From the NCBI GenBank assembly GCA_015039365.1, contig WION01000040.1, positions 186,001 to 250,000 on the forward strand: a stretch of 64,000 nt of DNA, given 5' to 3'. This document shows positions 1 to 11,982 of the stretch, in pieces (position 1 is the first letter of the stretch; each line of letters begins with the position of its first letter). The position numbers and the translations under genes are program-made. Source of the stretch: Amanita rubescens (Eukaryota; Basidiomycota; Agaricomycetes; Agaricales; Amanitaceae). The notes beneath the pieces are model-generated. The model ran no database searches, was not told the origin of the DNA, and worked only from the letters and a program-made list of their open reading frames with translations.

Positions 1-3000
1 CCTTTACAACTCTATGTACTTCATCCAGGACCACGAAGAGTTAACCATCAGAAGTAATGCATCGTTGGCCATGAAGCGATTCATTGACTTCGTCGCGTCA
101 CCGCCATCACGCGATTTTGAATTCATTTTCCTTCGAATCCTGTACCCTGGGCTGAAAAATGGGCTTCGATCAAAGAACGAGCTTGTTCGAGCCGAAATCC
201 TGGGCATAATGGCACATGCGGTTGCAACGTGCGAGCAAATCGAGATGCTGAAGGATATGCGGGTTCTACTTGCCGGCGGAGACGAAGAGGCCAATTTCTT
301 TAACAATATCCTTCACCTCCAGGTCCACAGGCGTTCGAGGGCACTACGCCGTCTCGCAGACTTCTGCGATGAAGGTCATTTCCGGAGCAGCCTCCTTGCT
401 GATGTATTCGTACCATTGGTGGAAAACTTTGTCGTCTCTTCTACATCAGTCAGCCATCATCTCGTTAATGACGCCATCCAGGCAATTGGGCATATGGCCA
501 AGCGACTATCTTGGGCACCTTATCACGCACTAGTGCGTAAATATATCAAACTGTCTAAAGCCAAGGATGAGTCGGAGCGCGTTCACATCCGAACCCTGGT
601 CGCCGTGTTAGATAACTTCCATTTCCCAATGAACGAGGTAGCCGAACCTGAAGCGGATGAAGTGGATGCAGAAGAGGCAGGTGAAGGCGATGCAGAAACC
701 CGAAAAGAAGCCCGTGATACTGTTACTTTGATATCGAAGCCGATAACGGCACGTATTGCCGATGCAGTGAACGTGCGCTTACTACCCACGCTACTTGATC
801 ACTTGGAGAAGCACGACCCCACGACTGACGACAACGCGCGCTTACCGATTGCCATAGGTATTGTCAATGTGGCAAAGCACCTTCCGGAATCGACTCGCGA
901 AATTCAAATCCACCGTCTCTTAACGATCATCAGCCAGATATTCCGCAGTCATTCACAAGAAACCAGAGACCTCGCTCGTGATGCTTTGCAGCGCATCGCC
1001 GTCACTTTGGGCCCCGCTTATCTTTCGCAGATAATTCGGGAACTGAGAGGTGCCCTCTTGCGTGGGCCGCAGTTACACGTTCTAGCATTCGTGACACATG
1101 CTCTCCTTGTGCACGTAACCTCTGGCGAGCACGCAAAAGCCTTTGAAACCCTGGATGATTGTGTCAATGACGTTGCATATGTTTCGGCAGAAGTAATTTT
1201 CGGTGAATCCGGGAAAGATGTTCAGGCAGAGGACTTCAAGTCGAAGATGCGCGAAGTTCGCTTGTCGTCGTCCAAAGGTCTTGATTCTTTTACTATCATG
1301 GCGCGAGTCGCGACACCACCGAAGATCGGCAGCCTGCTTGCACCCTTGCGTTCTATTATGCATGAAACGGAATCTGCAAAGACCGTGAACCTGGTAGATG
1401 AAGTACTGAAGAGGGTAGCTGGTGGTCTCAATAGTAACAAGCATCTGGTTCCCAAGGAGTTAATCGTGCTGTGTCACACTCTCATCAGTCAGAACTCGAA
1501 GTTCTTGCAGCAAGCTCCGAGCCGCCGCCGAAAGGGAAAAGAAAAGGATGACGCCATTGTGCAGATGAAGCGGGATGTTGCTATTGAGACGGATCATTTC
1601 GCCAATAATTCGTATAAGTTTGTCCGTCATTTTTGGATGATTTAATAATGCCTGACGCCCAGATAGGTTCGTTGCCTTTGGGCTTGATCTTCTCCACACG
1701 GCTCTGCGGCGTACGCGCTTTGACTTTGGAGATTCAGAAGTAATGAACAGGCTGAACTCAATGATCGTTGTCGTGGGCAATACTTTATATTCAACAAGTG
1801 CACTGGTTACTGTCCTCGGTTTGAGGTGTGCTGCAGGACTCTCAAAGTGCCCTCTGCGTTCATTGGAAAAGTTCCTTCCCATTTTCGTGAACCAAGCACT
1901 TGATATTGTCAAGCAAACGGGCAACACCGAGGCTGAAGTCGTGCAGGTTGCATTGAAGACGCTCGCAACCATTCTTCGGGAAGGACCTCCTGTACAAGTC
2001 AAGGAAAAGGATCTTGTCTACCTTCTTGAGTTATTGCAGCCAGATATCGAGGAGCCTTCTCGACAAGCATCCGTCTTTACGATGCTTCGAGCAATCGTCG
2101 CTCGGAAATTCGTCGTTCCGGAGATCTACGACATGATGGAGAAAGTTTCCGAGGTGATGGTCACTAGTCAATCCACTCAAGTCCAAGAATTATGCCGCGG
2201 GGTGTTATTACAGTTTCTCCTGGATTATCCACAGGGCAAAGGACGGCTTCGAACGCAAATGTCCTTCCTTGCTAAGAATCTATCCTATGTCTTCGAAAGT
2301 GGCCGAAGGTCTGTGATGGAGCTTTTGCATGCCATGATATCAAAGTTTCAGGTGGATCTTATCCAAGAATACTCTGACCTTCTCTTTGTCGCACTGGTGA
2401 TGGTGATTGCGAATGACGACTCTTCCAAATGCCGCGAAATGGCTGCGCAGCTAATCAAGTCTTTGTTTACGAGACTCGATGAAAATCGTCGAAGGGTCAT
2501 CTTTTCTCATCTTCATTCGTGGGCTGCACAACGGGATCGCATACAACTTGCACGCGTGTCGTCGCAAGTCTACGGGTTCATCGTGGAAGTATTGCAAGCT
2601 GATATTGCACCATACGTCAACCTCATTCTTCAGGATCTGAGGTCCGCTCTAAAAAACGCGGCTCAAGAAATGGAAAATGGAGCGGAAGAAGACGATGGGA
2701 TGCAAGTTGATACCGAGTGGCAACTTCCCTACCACACGCTCTCAGTGCTTTTCAAAGTTGCGCGAGCTCTACCCGATTCTAACATAACCAGCGACCAGAT
2801 ACCTTGGAACTATGTTAATGCTTTCCTTCTGTTTCCACACGCCTGGGTGCGTATGGCTTCATCGCGATTGCTCGGCCTCCTCTTCACTGCTGTTCCCGTT
2901 GCTATACCTCAACCTAATCTGCCGGAAGAGCACCCATTGTCTGCATCAGGGATGCGCGATGTAGCAGAAAAGACGTGCTTGCAGTTGAAAAGCGAACATC

Positions 3001-3845
3001 TAGATGAAGCTCTTAGTCTGCAAATAGTCAAGAATTTGTTCTACGTTAGCAAGTGCTTCTATTGTCTACCTATCAATGAAGACGCAATTGAGAAAGAACA
3101 CATCGTGGAAGTTGATGATGATGGGGACGATGCGGAAGAAGACCAGGGCGATCAGGAGGTAAAAAAGAGAAGTGACCCATTGCCTTGGCTATTCTCGAAG
3201 CTGTCGTATCAGCTACGCTCCGCATATATTACTCGACGAAATAAGAGCGAGAACCCCGTATGTTTCCATAATTGATTCGAGGTTTTTTTTGTTTTCTTAT
3301 CCGAATTCAGGCGAATTGGAATCAGCAGCCATTGGCAATCTTGCGTTGGTTCGCTGCGATGACGTCTCACATGGAAGCACAGCGACTTGAGAAGTTCTTG
3401 GTCCACATTCTATCGCCTGTTTATCGATTGACGGAAGACGATACGATACGTGATCCACTTATGGGTATGTTTCGTGTCTCGTGATATTCCTACTGTCGAG
3501 AATTAACGTTGGTCATAGACGAAATCAAAACAATGGCGGTCGAGTTGCAAGATCTCGTTCAAAGCAAAGTCGGCGTTGTTAAATTTTCTAATGTCTACAG
3601 CCAAATCCGGCAGGGCGTTATGAATGTACGGAGAGACCGCAAGGCGACCCGGGCGCTCCAAGCTGCGAATAATCCCGAGGCAGCGGCCAAGAGAAAGATA
3701 CGACAAAATTTGATGAAGAAAATGAGCAAGAAAAGGAAGGAACGAGCTTTTGCGTGAGTATCTTCTTGTTCTTTGTAGTTATAAGTGAACTAATTTACTG
3801 TGAAGGGATTCGAAGGGGGCAAGGAAGAGGAGACGAGAAGAGTAA
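1..3845 (+). CDS. UTP20: U3 snoRNP/SSU processome protein UTP20, C-terminal part (5' truncated by window)
   Basis: This is the 3' part of a large HEAT-repeat nucleolar protein of the SSU processome, needed for 18S rRNA maturation. The frame is open from base 2, so the start lies upstream. The segment HLQVHRRSRALRRLADFCDEG (window residues about 100-120) is characteristic of the UTP20/DRIM family, and the protein ends in a basic tail rich in KRK/KKR. Introns inferred from GT-AG sites and frame continuity are 1618-1666, 3258-3310, 3465-3518 and 3754-3805, with the stop TAA at 3843-3845. Acidic stretches (EPEADEVDAEEAGEGDAE; VDDDGDDAEEDQGDQE) fit a nucleolar factor. About 1,150 residues are visible, against roughly 2,500 for the yeast protein. 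Frames join cleanly, so the visible part looks functional. Confidence 0.88.
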
Positions 3846-3980
3846 TTGCCACATCTAATTTATTACATTGCATTATTATATACGACCGTAACTCATGCCC
3901 TGATTGAGCAGACTCTGGTTGGGGAGATTAGATAACATTCCCCAGATCCACGACGCCCTGCTCAGCTCCTACCTTCCAGG

Positions 3981-4896
3981 ATGAAGAAGACACACGCTAA
4001 CGACACCATAATTGCTTTGCTACGGTCGCTCCCCCGCGCCGCCAGACTTGAGCGCAATGAACAAATCAAGCTCAGAAACCAAGAAAGGCAGATTGGACGC
4101 GCATATAGGGAGTCCGACCCCCTGCGCAACTATGACGGAGAACGCTACTCTTCCGACGAGTCTCTTTGCACTATCACTGATGACGATGAAGGGAAACCTC
4201 CTGTCAGCTCTACTGCTCCTAGCAAACCCCTCTCGTCACTATGGCTGATGAGACTTCAGAAGCGCAAGCAAGATGACGACCTCAACGACAATGTCGTGAA
4301 TTCGGCCCTTCAGAGAGCTAGGAAACGTCATGCGAACGGCAAAGCGGAGGTAAACCCATCCGAGTCCATCCTACTCCCCGGCTTCAACGACAGTGCATTA
4401 TGCGTTACTTTACACCGATTCGTACATCCCACTCTCTCTTTTCACCAATGCAAACTTGCGGACCATCGCTCTCGAGGGTTCAGCCCTTCCGACTAACAAA
4501 GTATATCTCAAAGAGAAGGTCCATGTTCTCGATGTTCAGAAATTTGAATCGGAACACGGCTCCGAGGAGGATTTGACCTATTTACAATGGGTTCAGGCAT
4601 CGGAAAACTACATAAGATTCTTCGAGTCTTGTGGCGAATCCGGCGTAGCTCAGGCCACCCGCTGGAAGAACCATTTCGATTTCCTCAGAAGGCGTGTTGA
4701 CACTATTGAAGACTTTCCGGCTGTCAGAGCCCTGGACATCAGGTTTAGGAAAGACTACGTCCCCAAACCTTTTGCCTTCAGCATTGCGCTATACAACTGG
4801 GAACTAGAAAAGACTATCCAATCGATCCAGTTCCAGAACCTCAAAGCCCGCGCTGAAAACGTTCGACGCAACAAGTTCAATCGTCCTAAATGCTGA
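3981..4896 (+). pseudogene. Repeat-family hypothetical protein, copy 1 (frameshifted)
   Basis: Two overlapping frames (3981-4496 and 4393-4896) form one ancestral ORF of about 300 residues. The first carries a charged N-terminal part (ARLERNEQIKLRNQERQIGR). The second carries the conserved block with YLQWVQASENYIRFFESCG and AFSIALYNWELEKTIQSIQ. Comparison with copy 2 at 14.0 kb shows one extra base near 4390, which moves the frame by +1. The family is not recognised; no transposase or Gag motif is visible. The segment from about 4330 onward is paralogous to 13.96-14.09 kb plus 15.72-16.25 kb, so this copy arose by DNA duplication. In both places its 3' end abuts CTK3 sequence. Confidence 0.6.
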
Positions 4897-5007
4897 GGGA
4901 GGGCAATCGGTGAAGTGGTCTGAGGACGTTGGGAGGCAAGGACCATGGCATTTTCATCGTTTCGAAGTAATCAAGAAGTTTATAATTGCCACAGTTCAAA
5001 GTTTGGA

Positions 5008-5292
5008 CCGACGCGAGTGTCGATGAGGGATGCGAAGGGATATTGTGAGAAATAGGCTGAACCCATCGCCTCCCTCTATCCGCTTGAACATGTCATTCCG
5101 CGACAGCGTCGTTATACTAGTTCTTTGCTGTTGTTGTTCCGCAGTAGCATCGTTCCGTTCGTTGAGAGATGCAATGACTTCGTCAACTTTTGCGGATCAA
5201 TGATTCGTTTGCTTCGCCGATTATCGAGTATCTGTTAAGGCAGAGGAGGGGAAACGATGTTCAGTATATGTGCAACGTTCGAGGAACGTAAA
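5008..5292 (-). pseudogene. CTK3 remnant A (exon 4 part plus intron 3 part, internal deletion)
   Basis: On the minus strand this matches the intact CTK3 at about 16510-16815. It includes the coding stretch for QPISHNISSH and a recognisable piece of intron 3 around the CAGTATATGTGCAACG motif. Compared with the intact locus, a block equivalent to about 16266-16511 (the CTK3 C-terminus) is missing. The spacer after the repeat-family ORF is therefore joined directly to CTK3 exon sequence near 5008. Because intron sequence is retained, this is a genomic duplicate and not a processed copy. It has no open frame. Confidence 0.75.
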
Positions 5293-5756
5293 TGAAAAAG
5301 TTCAAACTCATCATCAATCGGCATCTTATAGACAACCTTAGTTTGTGGGTTCACTTACGGCGACTTATACTTCGGTTTTGAACCATTGGTACTGTACGTC
5401 TCAGATGTAACTTTGAAGTCGTACGATCGACGAGGCATTGAGCGTCTCAGTCAAGCTGAGAAGTCTTGCACATCCGCGGTTCGACATTCGCAGGATGAAG
5501 GAGGAAGCGATGCACGCTTCTGCTGGTGTAAGCCAGTCTGCCAAAAAAAAAAAGAGAAAGCCGGGGAGCGGTTCGACAAGCTCGTGGCGTACCAAATGGA
5601 GAAGAACCGGCGGGACAATCTTCGAGCATGGTTGCAGAAAGAGAGGCTCTACGAGCTGGTGATTCATTCTCTCAAGTCATGTTCACCAACAAGATATGCC
5701 ATTACACATGTCATTTTGCATAATGGCATATCCTAAATATGTCACACAGTATGTAG
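5293..5756 (+). other. Coding-like remnant with frame change at a 12-A tract
   Basis: Two plus-strand frames (about 5438-5550 and 5550-5670) read like one charged protein interrupted at an A12 run near 5542-5553. Before it is LRSLAHPRFDIRRMKEEAM; after it is ERFDKLVAYQMEKNRRDNLR. The join needs a one- or two-base change in the homopolymer. No start codon, promoter or family could be assigned, so it may be an exon of a decayed gene or of the neighbouring repeat family. The last 60 bases before the NACHT-WD40 stop contain no feature I can name. Confidence 0.3.
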
Positions 5757-8700
5757 CTACAGCGGTGTATAACAGCGAACCCAATCAACACCTATCTTGG
5801 ACTGAGAAAAGTCAACAGTGGCAAATCCAAAGCGAGAAATGGCGAGGGTATTGAAAGGTGGACGCAATCCAGCCTCTTGTGGCACCCACATAAGATGGTT
5901 TTGCCCCTGAGAAGAGATAATCCAATTTGTGTCTGCCAGATTCCAAGCGAAGTGCTCATAACCAAGCAGAGAATCGTCATGTGAGCCAGACACTTGAACC
6001 CGTGTGCCGTCGCTCGAAAATGCAACCAAATTGACAAAGCTGGTAACCCACACCCGCACAGAGTTGTCGTCTGAGCCAGACACAATCCATGTGCCGTCGC
6101 TCGAAAACGCGACTGAATTGACCGACCTGGTGTGGCCCTTCAGCTCCTTCACCTCCACACCTGTCGATGCATCCCACACCCGCACAGAGTTGTCAACTGA
6201 GCCAGACGCGATCCACATGCCATCGCTCGAAAATGCGACTGAACTGACCGAGTCAGTGTGGCCCTTCAGCTCCTTCAGCTCCACACCTGTTAATGCATCC
6301 CACAACCTCACAGAGTTGTCATATGAGCCAGACACAATCTGCATGTCATCGCTTGAAAATGCGACCGAAAAGACTGAGTCAGCATGGCCATCCAGCTTCT
6401 TCAGCTCCACACCTGTTGTCGCATCCCACACCCGCACAGAGTCATCATCCGAGCCAGACACAATCTGTATGTCATCACTCGAAAACATGACCGAACAGAC
6501 CAAGCTGGTGTGGCCCTTCAGCTCCTTCAACTCGGCGCCTGTCGACACATCCCACACCCGCACAGATTCATCATATGAGCCAGACACAATCCGCATGCCA
6601 TCATTCGAAAATGCAACCGAACTGACCAAGCTGGTGTGGCCATTCAGCTCCTGCAACTCTACGCCTGTTGATGCATCCCACACGCGCACAGAGTTGTCAG
6701 ATGAGCCAGACACAATCCGTGTGCCATCCCTTGAAAATGCGACCGATCTGACCGAGTCAGTGTGGCCCTTCAGCTCCTTCAGCTCCACACCCGTTAATGC
6801 ATCCCACACCCGCACAGAGTTGTCAGACGAGCCAGACACAATCCGGGTGCCATCGCTCGAAAAAGCGACCGAAAAGACCGAGTCAGTGTGTCCCTTCAGC
6901 TCCTTCAGCTCTGCACTTGTTGATGCAACCCACACCCGCACAGATTCATCATATGAGCCAGACACAATCCGCGTGCCATCGCTCGAAAATGCAACTGAAC
7001 TGACCGAGTCAGTGTGGCCTTTCAGCTCCTTCAGCTCCACACCTGTCAATGCATCCCACACCCGCACAGAGTTGTCAACTGAGCCAGACACAATCCGTGT
7101 GCCATCACTCGAAAACACAACCGATCTGACTGAGTCGGTGTGGCCCTTCAGCTCCTTCAGCTCTGCACCTGTTGACGCATCCCACACCCGCACAGAGTTG
7201 TCGACCGAGCCAGACACAATCCGCATGCCATCACTGGAAAACACGACCGAAAAGACCGAATTGGTGTGGAGCTGAAGGAGCTCCACACCTGTTGATGCAT
7301 CCCACACCCGCATAGATTCATCATCCGAGCCAGACGCAATCCGCATGCCATCGCTCGAAAATGCGACCGATCTGACCAAGTCGGTGTGACCCTTCAGCTC
7401 CATCAGCTCCACGCCTGTCGACACATCCCACACCCGCACAGAGTTGTCATATGAGCCGGACACAATCCATGTGCCATTGCTTGAAAACGCGACTGAACTG
7501 ATCGGCCTGGTGTGGCCCTTCAGCTCCTTCAGCTCCACACCTGTCGACGCATCCCACACCCGCACAGATTCATCATACGAGCCAGACACAATCCGTGTGC
7601 CATCGTGCGAAAACGCGACTGAACTGACCGAGTCAGTGTGGCCCTCCAGGTCCTTCAGCTCCACACCTGTTGATGCATCCCATACCCGCACAGAGTTATC
7701 AGACGAGCCAGACACAATCCGCGTGCCATCGCTCGAAAATGCAACAGCCAAGATTCCTCCCCCAGCTGATACTGTCATCAATGGGAAATCAATACTACTG
7801 CCTTTGGTATGCGTAAAGACAGGGATGCGAGTGAATTGGTTTTTCCAGTTCCGGGAGAGACTGGTTTCCTGCGACCACGTTGCCAACGCCGAGATGTACA
7901 GGTGCGGTGTCGATTCGGCAGCCGGGCTCCCTGCGAAATAGGTAGCAAAATTGGCAGCTTCACCAATGTCGCGTGCCAATTCCGAATAGCTGTTTCCGCA
8001 CTGACCAACACCATTAGTTGTTGCAGTGCAGCTCAAACCTTACAATCCGTACCTCCAACACCCACTGACGTGCACATTGCAACATTGGGGTACACTGATT
8101 GCATAACCCAAGCAAGTTCATACCCTCGATCCAGAACAAGACACGAATTTGGAGGAACTCCGAAATGCAGCAACGAAGATTATCGGTGTTGATTGACTGG
8201 GGCGACGGCAAGTGGTGAGCCCAGTGGTGAGATGAGTACCTAAGAACAGCAGTGATGTTCTGGTTAACCCGTTCAGCCAGCGTAACAGCATTGTTGCGGT
8301 CGAACAGGAAGGATGAAGTTATATCGCCCATATTGAATTGCAAACTGGACTTCATGACACTAAAGCAAGATTCACCGAGAAGATTGTGGTGGGCTGGTTC
8401 GTTACATGAAAACAGAAAGTCCTTCTCACCAAAACGGAAGTCTGACCGGGCTTGATCAAAAATGAAGTCGGGGAAAGAGGCATGGTACCAAAAAACTCGA
8501 TCGTCTTGGGTATAGAGTACGGCATGGAGATCGTCCAGAATGGCCTTTGCGGCTTCATTATCACTGTCTGCGACGAGCGCAGCAACGGTGGAGGTGGATG
8601 TGCGTTCAGCCGTACATAGGAAGGTATAAAGGATACGCAGTCGGCGAGTCAAGAGCTTTCCTTTGAACTTTGAAAAGGCGTCGCGCATAATTTGCTGGTA

Positions 8701-10636
8701 TAATTCGTCAATTAAGGATGTAGTATCACTCGCGGAAGCCGGTTCGTACGATTTGGAAAGGAGGTCGTCAAGCATCTCGGTCTGCTCTGCGGTGGAAATC
8801 GAGTCACCCGGGGTCAAGTACCTCACCACCGTCGCAGCGTAGATGAACAGACCACCCGCCTGTTGTCCAATCTTGTCCAGCTTTGGATTGCCTGCAAGCT
8901 TCGGTAGCTTGATGTCCAAGTACGTCTTGATGTCTGACTTTGCCTCTTCGATCGGCACATCTTGGAGACGACAAACAGCCTCGGACGCGAAGGACTTGCA
9001 GAGTGTAACAATTTTAGGATCTGATCGACTCGTCACGAGAAACTTCAAGCCTCTGAGATCGTCTTCGTTGATTGCTGTGAGTAGGTCGCGTAGAAACGCT
9101 GACCCTCCGTTGTCCTTAATCTCGTCGAGAGCATCGATGATAATGAGGTAGGGTGGTTGTTCAGGGGGGCGTGTGGCTTCGGACAGTTGCCAAGGTCCAA
9201 GAAGAAGACCCGTCATCTGGCGGGAGACGTCGTGATTGACTGTGTCGAATTTGTCGGCAACATGCAATGCATTTGCATACGATTTGCATTTACGAGCAAG
9301 CTGGTAGGCGATAGTGGGAAGGATACGGGTCCGGGTTTGTGTTTCTTGGAATTGTCGCGAGCAGAGAAAGTTGCCGCCCAAGACGGTGTGCTTGTTACCC
9401 TTACCATCGACCTCGAATTGTTTGGCTATGGTATACGCAATGGTGGTTTTGCCGGAGCCAGCTTGACCGGTCAACCAGAAGACACGCGGGCTGGCTGGTG
9501 AGCGATCGTTAGCCCATTTGGTAATATCCTCCAATATCTTGACACGCGTTCCGTCCGTGCACGCTTCACGCTTCAGGCCCTGCTCTTCAAGAACAGTTCT
9601 GTGGTCAGCCTTCTCGGAGGGACGCAGACGTTCCAGGGCCGCTTTCTGTTCAATCAATCAGTGTCGGTCACAAGCCAGGAAAGCGAGATACTTGCCTTGA
9701 TGTCGTCGTGTATCATGTTCGCCGTTTCCTGGATGCTGTTCGCCATTTGTAACTGGGAACGAACAATGAGCAAATACATAAGCTTGAATGAATATATGAG
9801 TATGTACCTGGAAGGACGTCGTAGCACCATGTACGCGTTGAAAAATTTGCCTGATCGTCTTCTCGTATTCATCATGGTCTAGCGTCTGTATGGCCAGCGA
9901 TTTACGGGCAAGAACCTCTAACTTATTCATTTCTTCCTGAAGGATCCTAGGTAGTGGCATGTTCATCAAGGTATACTATTTGGCGTAGGGGGGACGACGT
10001 ACTGTTTGAGTTTCTCCATCTCCTGTTCGGCTGTCATCGGAATACCGATAGCTACAGTCCTCTCCACAGCCAGGAGTATGTTCGCCGTTTCTTCGAGACG
10101 TTGTGCAAGTTCGTCCTGGTTGTCTTCGACCGCCTGAGATAATAGTCAGCCTGTGCTCGAGATATAGAGACGATGACCCACATCTTTTATCTCAATGATC
10201 ACCTTGGCAATGGAGAATGCCATCACAACCGGATTAGCACTGAAACAGGCTGGCAGCTTCTTGAGAAGCGCTTGCGCAAACCGCGAAGCTACCCCAAGAC
10301 CCTGTTTCGCAGTCGCCTTCCAATCCGAGACCGGCGTTTGAGAATCGGTCAACGCTGGCTCTTCAGTACGAGTCGAAATTGAGCCGGTTTCGCGGTCGTG
10401 CTCTTCAAGATGTGTCCGAAGTCAATTCTCAGACGTGAGGACTGACCAATATGCTTACTTGAAGCCGTGGGCTCTACACTTCCTGCATCGTTTCCTGGGA
10501 CAGGATCGTGAGCGCCAGATGCAGAAGAGACAGGAACCAGAGTTGCATTCGATGAGCTCGCCGAGATGTCGGCTAGTTTGGGTCGCTTAGTCCAACCCCG
10601 AAAGGGTTTTAAGAACGTCGTTAGTCTGTCGGGCAT
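5757..10636 (-). CDS. NACHT-WD40 STAND protein (fungal NLR-like)
   Basis: This is a signal-transducing ATPase with a C-terminal WD40 sensor, the architecture of fungal incompatibility and non-self-recognition NLR-like proteins. The N-terminus starts with MPDRLTTFLKPFRGWTKRPK (ATG at 10636-10634) and is spread over several short exons (about 10.64-9.70 kb) encoding a helical region. The NACHT exon runs from 9645 to 8053, with Walker A GQAGSGKTT (DNA about 9468-9442) and Walker B YLIIIDALDEI. A 52-nt intron (8001-8052) separates it from the WD40 exon (8000-5757). The intron before the NACHT exon (9646-9695) has a GC donor (AAG|GCAAGT). Thirteen near-identical 42-residue WD repeats are followed by one partial and one degenerate repeat and a unique tail. 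The N-terminal exon borders near 10.35-10.45 kb are not fully resolved. The domain order is complete and I see no disabling change in the large exons. The effector domain at the N-terminus is not a recognised HET, HeLo or patatin domain. Confidence 0.85.
5980..7740 (-). repeat. Tandem 126-bp WD40 repeat block (13 full units plus partial units)
   Basis: Each 126-bp unit encodes 42 residues of the form ELKGHTDSVxSVAFSSDG followed by TRIVSGSxDxSVRVWDASTGV. Units are far more alike than WD40 repeats normally are within one propeller. Differences concentrate in the two residues after GHT, the residue before SVAF/SVVF, and the x positions of SxDxS (S, Y, V or D, then N, E or D). Repeat 4 (about 7230-7350) is two residues shorter and carries a small inversion at 7264-7288. 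Confidence 0.85.
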
Positions 10637-11355
10637 AGGGATAAGAGCAAGATATGCAAGACGCAAGGCACGAGGCTAGATCCCCTGTATGAGCGCTAGC
10701 ATTGATAGTCCAGAACGGGCAGCCTAGATAAATTAAGACATACGGGCATCACCTCCATTATGTAGTATCTTTGAGGCTGGTGATCAGGTGCCAATCCATT
10801 TCGTTCTTCGCCGCAGAGAGTACTATTCATAGAAGCGGGGTTAGCAGATGATTCTCACGGCCTATTCATTCGATTTGTCCAATTCTACGCACTTGTGCAT
10901 AAGTGGCATACTCACAGAAACCTTCCCAGATGCACAAGAATCTCGACAGGATGAGCAATTCATCTGATGTCATTTCATTTGTGCCGCATAATCCCCGTTC
11001 AGAGATACAGAGGGTGGTTAAGCAGTTTGAATCGTCTGCGCGAAAATCATGGCCGTGAATATATGCATATCATTGTAGGTACCATTACCGCACCAAACCT
11101 CCAGAAACTGAATGCCTTTTCGTACATTCTGAAGCAGTGCGCTTCCATGGATTGACAGAGAAGCATCATTTGTGTGCCTGGACCGTTTTGCACGTTTACC
11201 GTTAGGACATTAGACGAAAGAAGTAACTACCTGAAAGGTTTGCACCAAGGACATGGCCACGAATCATACAAAGGAACGTGTATCGCCCGTCAACATATAA
11301 GAGCGGCGATCGCAGCCCAAGTCAATACGACTTCAGTCCTGCATATATAGCGATC
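10637..11355. other. Intergenic region, NACHT-WD40 to lectin (divergent promoters)
   Basis: The two flanking genes diverge from this stretch. A TATA-like TATAAGAG occurs at about 11295, some 60 bases upstream of the lectin ATG. No ORF with coding-like composition and no repeat was seen. Confidence 0.4.
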
Positions 11356-11982
11356 ATGGGACTCCCAGACTCCGGAACCTACGAAATTATCAACCATGCC
11401 ACAGGGTCATACATCGACTTGAGGGCTGGCAGCATTGTGCCGAACAACAATCTTATCGGATTCCCGGGGCACGGGGGTCCTAACCAGAAGGTGAAGCAGT
11501 TTATGGTCCGCATACAAGTATATATTGATACTTGGTTTGCAGTGGGTCCTCGAAAGAGAAGGCAACATCATTACCTTGCACAGCCATTTATCTCCCGAAG
11601 CGGCTGTCGTCGACAAGGGCCACGTTGCTGTTCGTTTACTAACTGTCAATATTCGTGAGCTGAGTCATGGTCATACAGGGAAGCGGAGTTGTCGTTCGTC
11701 CTCAACGTGAACGGTATGAGATTATCGAGCAACAAACCGGATTGTACAGGTGAATGAAGACAATAAACTTCGCTATTGTGAATTGAATGGGATGCTCTAT
11801 AGGATTAAGGTTATCGGCGAAAACTTGTTTTTCAGGCTCGAGAGCGGCGCTCCTCTTACTCCAGTATGCTATTTCCGTCCAAAAGTTATGAACCGATAGT
11901 CATACAATTACACCAGGTCACGATCAATTACAATGGAAAGGGCAACGACTTATGGAAGTTCAACTTGATACCTGTAACTTAG
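11356..11982 (+). CDS. Beta-trefoil (ricin-B-like) lectin, possibly frameshifted
   Basis: The start (ATG 11356) gives MGLPDSGTYEIINHATGSYI, followed by DLRAGS and IIGF/GG-like motifs (NLIGFPGHGGPNQK). This matches the first beta-trefoil subdomain of mushroom ricin-B-type lectins. Introns are inferred at 11491-11542, giving NQK|WVLEREGNIITL, and at 11864-11916; a third near 11630-11678 is less certain. The last exons read VNEDNKLRYCELNGMLYRIK and end GNDLWKFNLIPVT with stop 11980-11982. The exon after 11679 (RYEIIEQQTGLY) joins the next block only with a one-base change near 11749, so this may be a pseudogene or an unresolved splice. Family members are cytoplasmic carbohydrate-binding proteins, often defensive. 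No signal peptide is seen. Confidence 0.62.

Noticed and set aside
6004..7275. 423-codon plus-strand ORF opposite the WD40 repeats
   Set aside because: It is the antisense reading of the 126-bp coding repeats, open only because the unit is a multiple of three.
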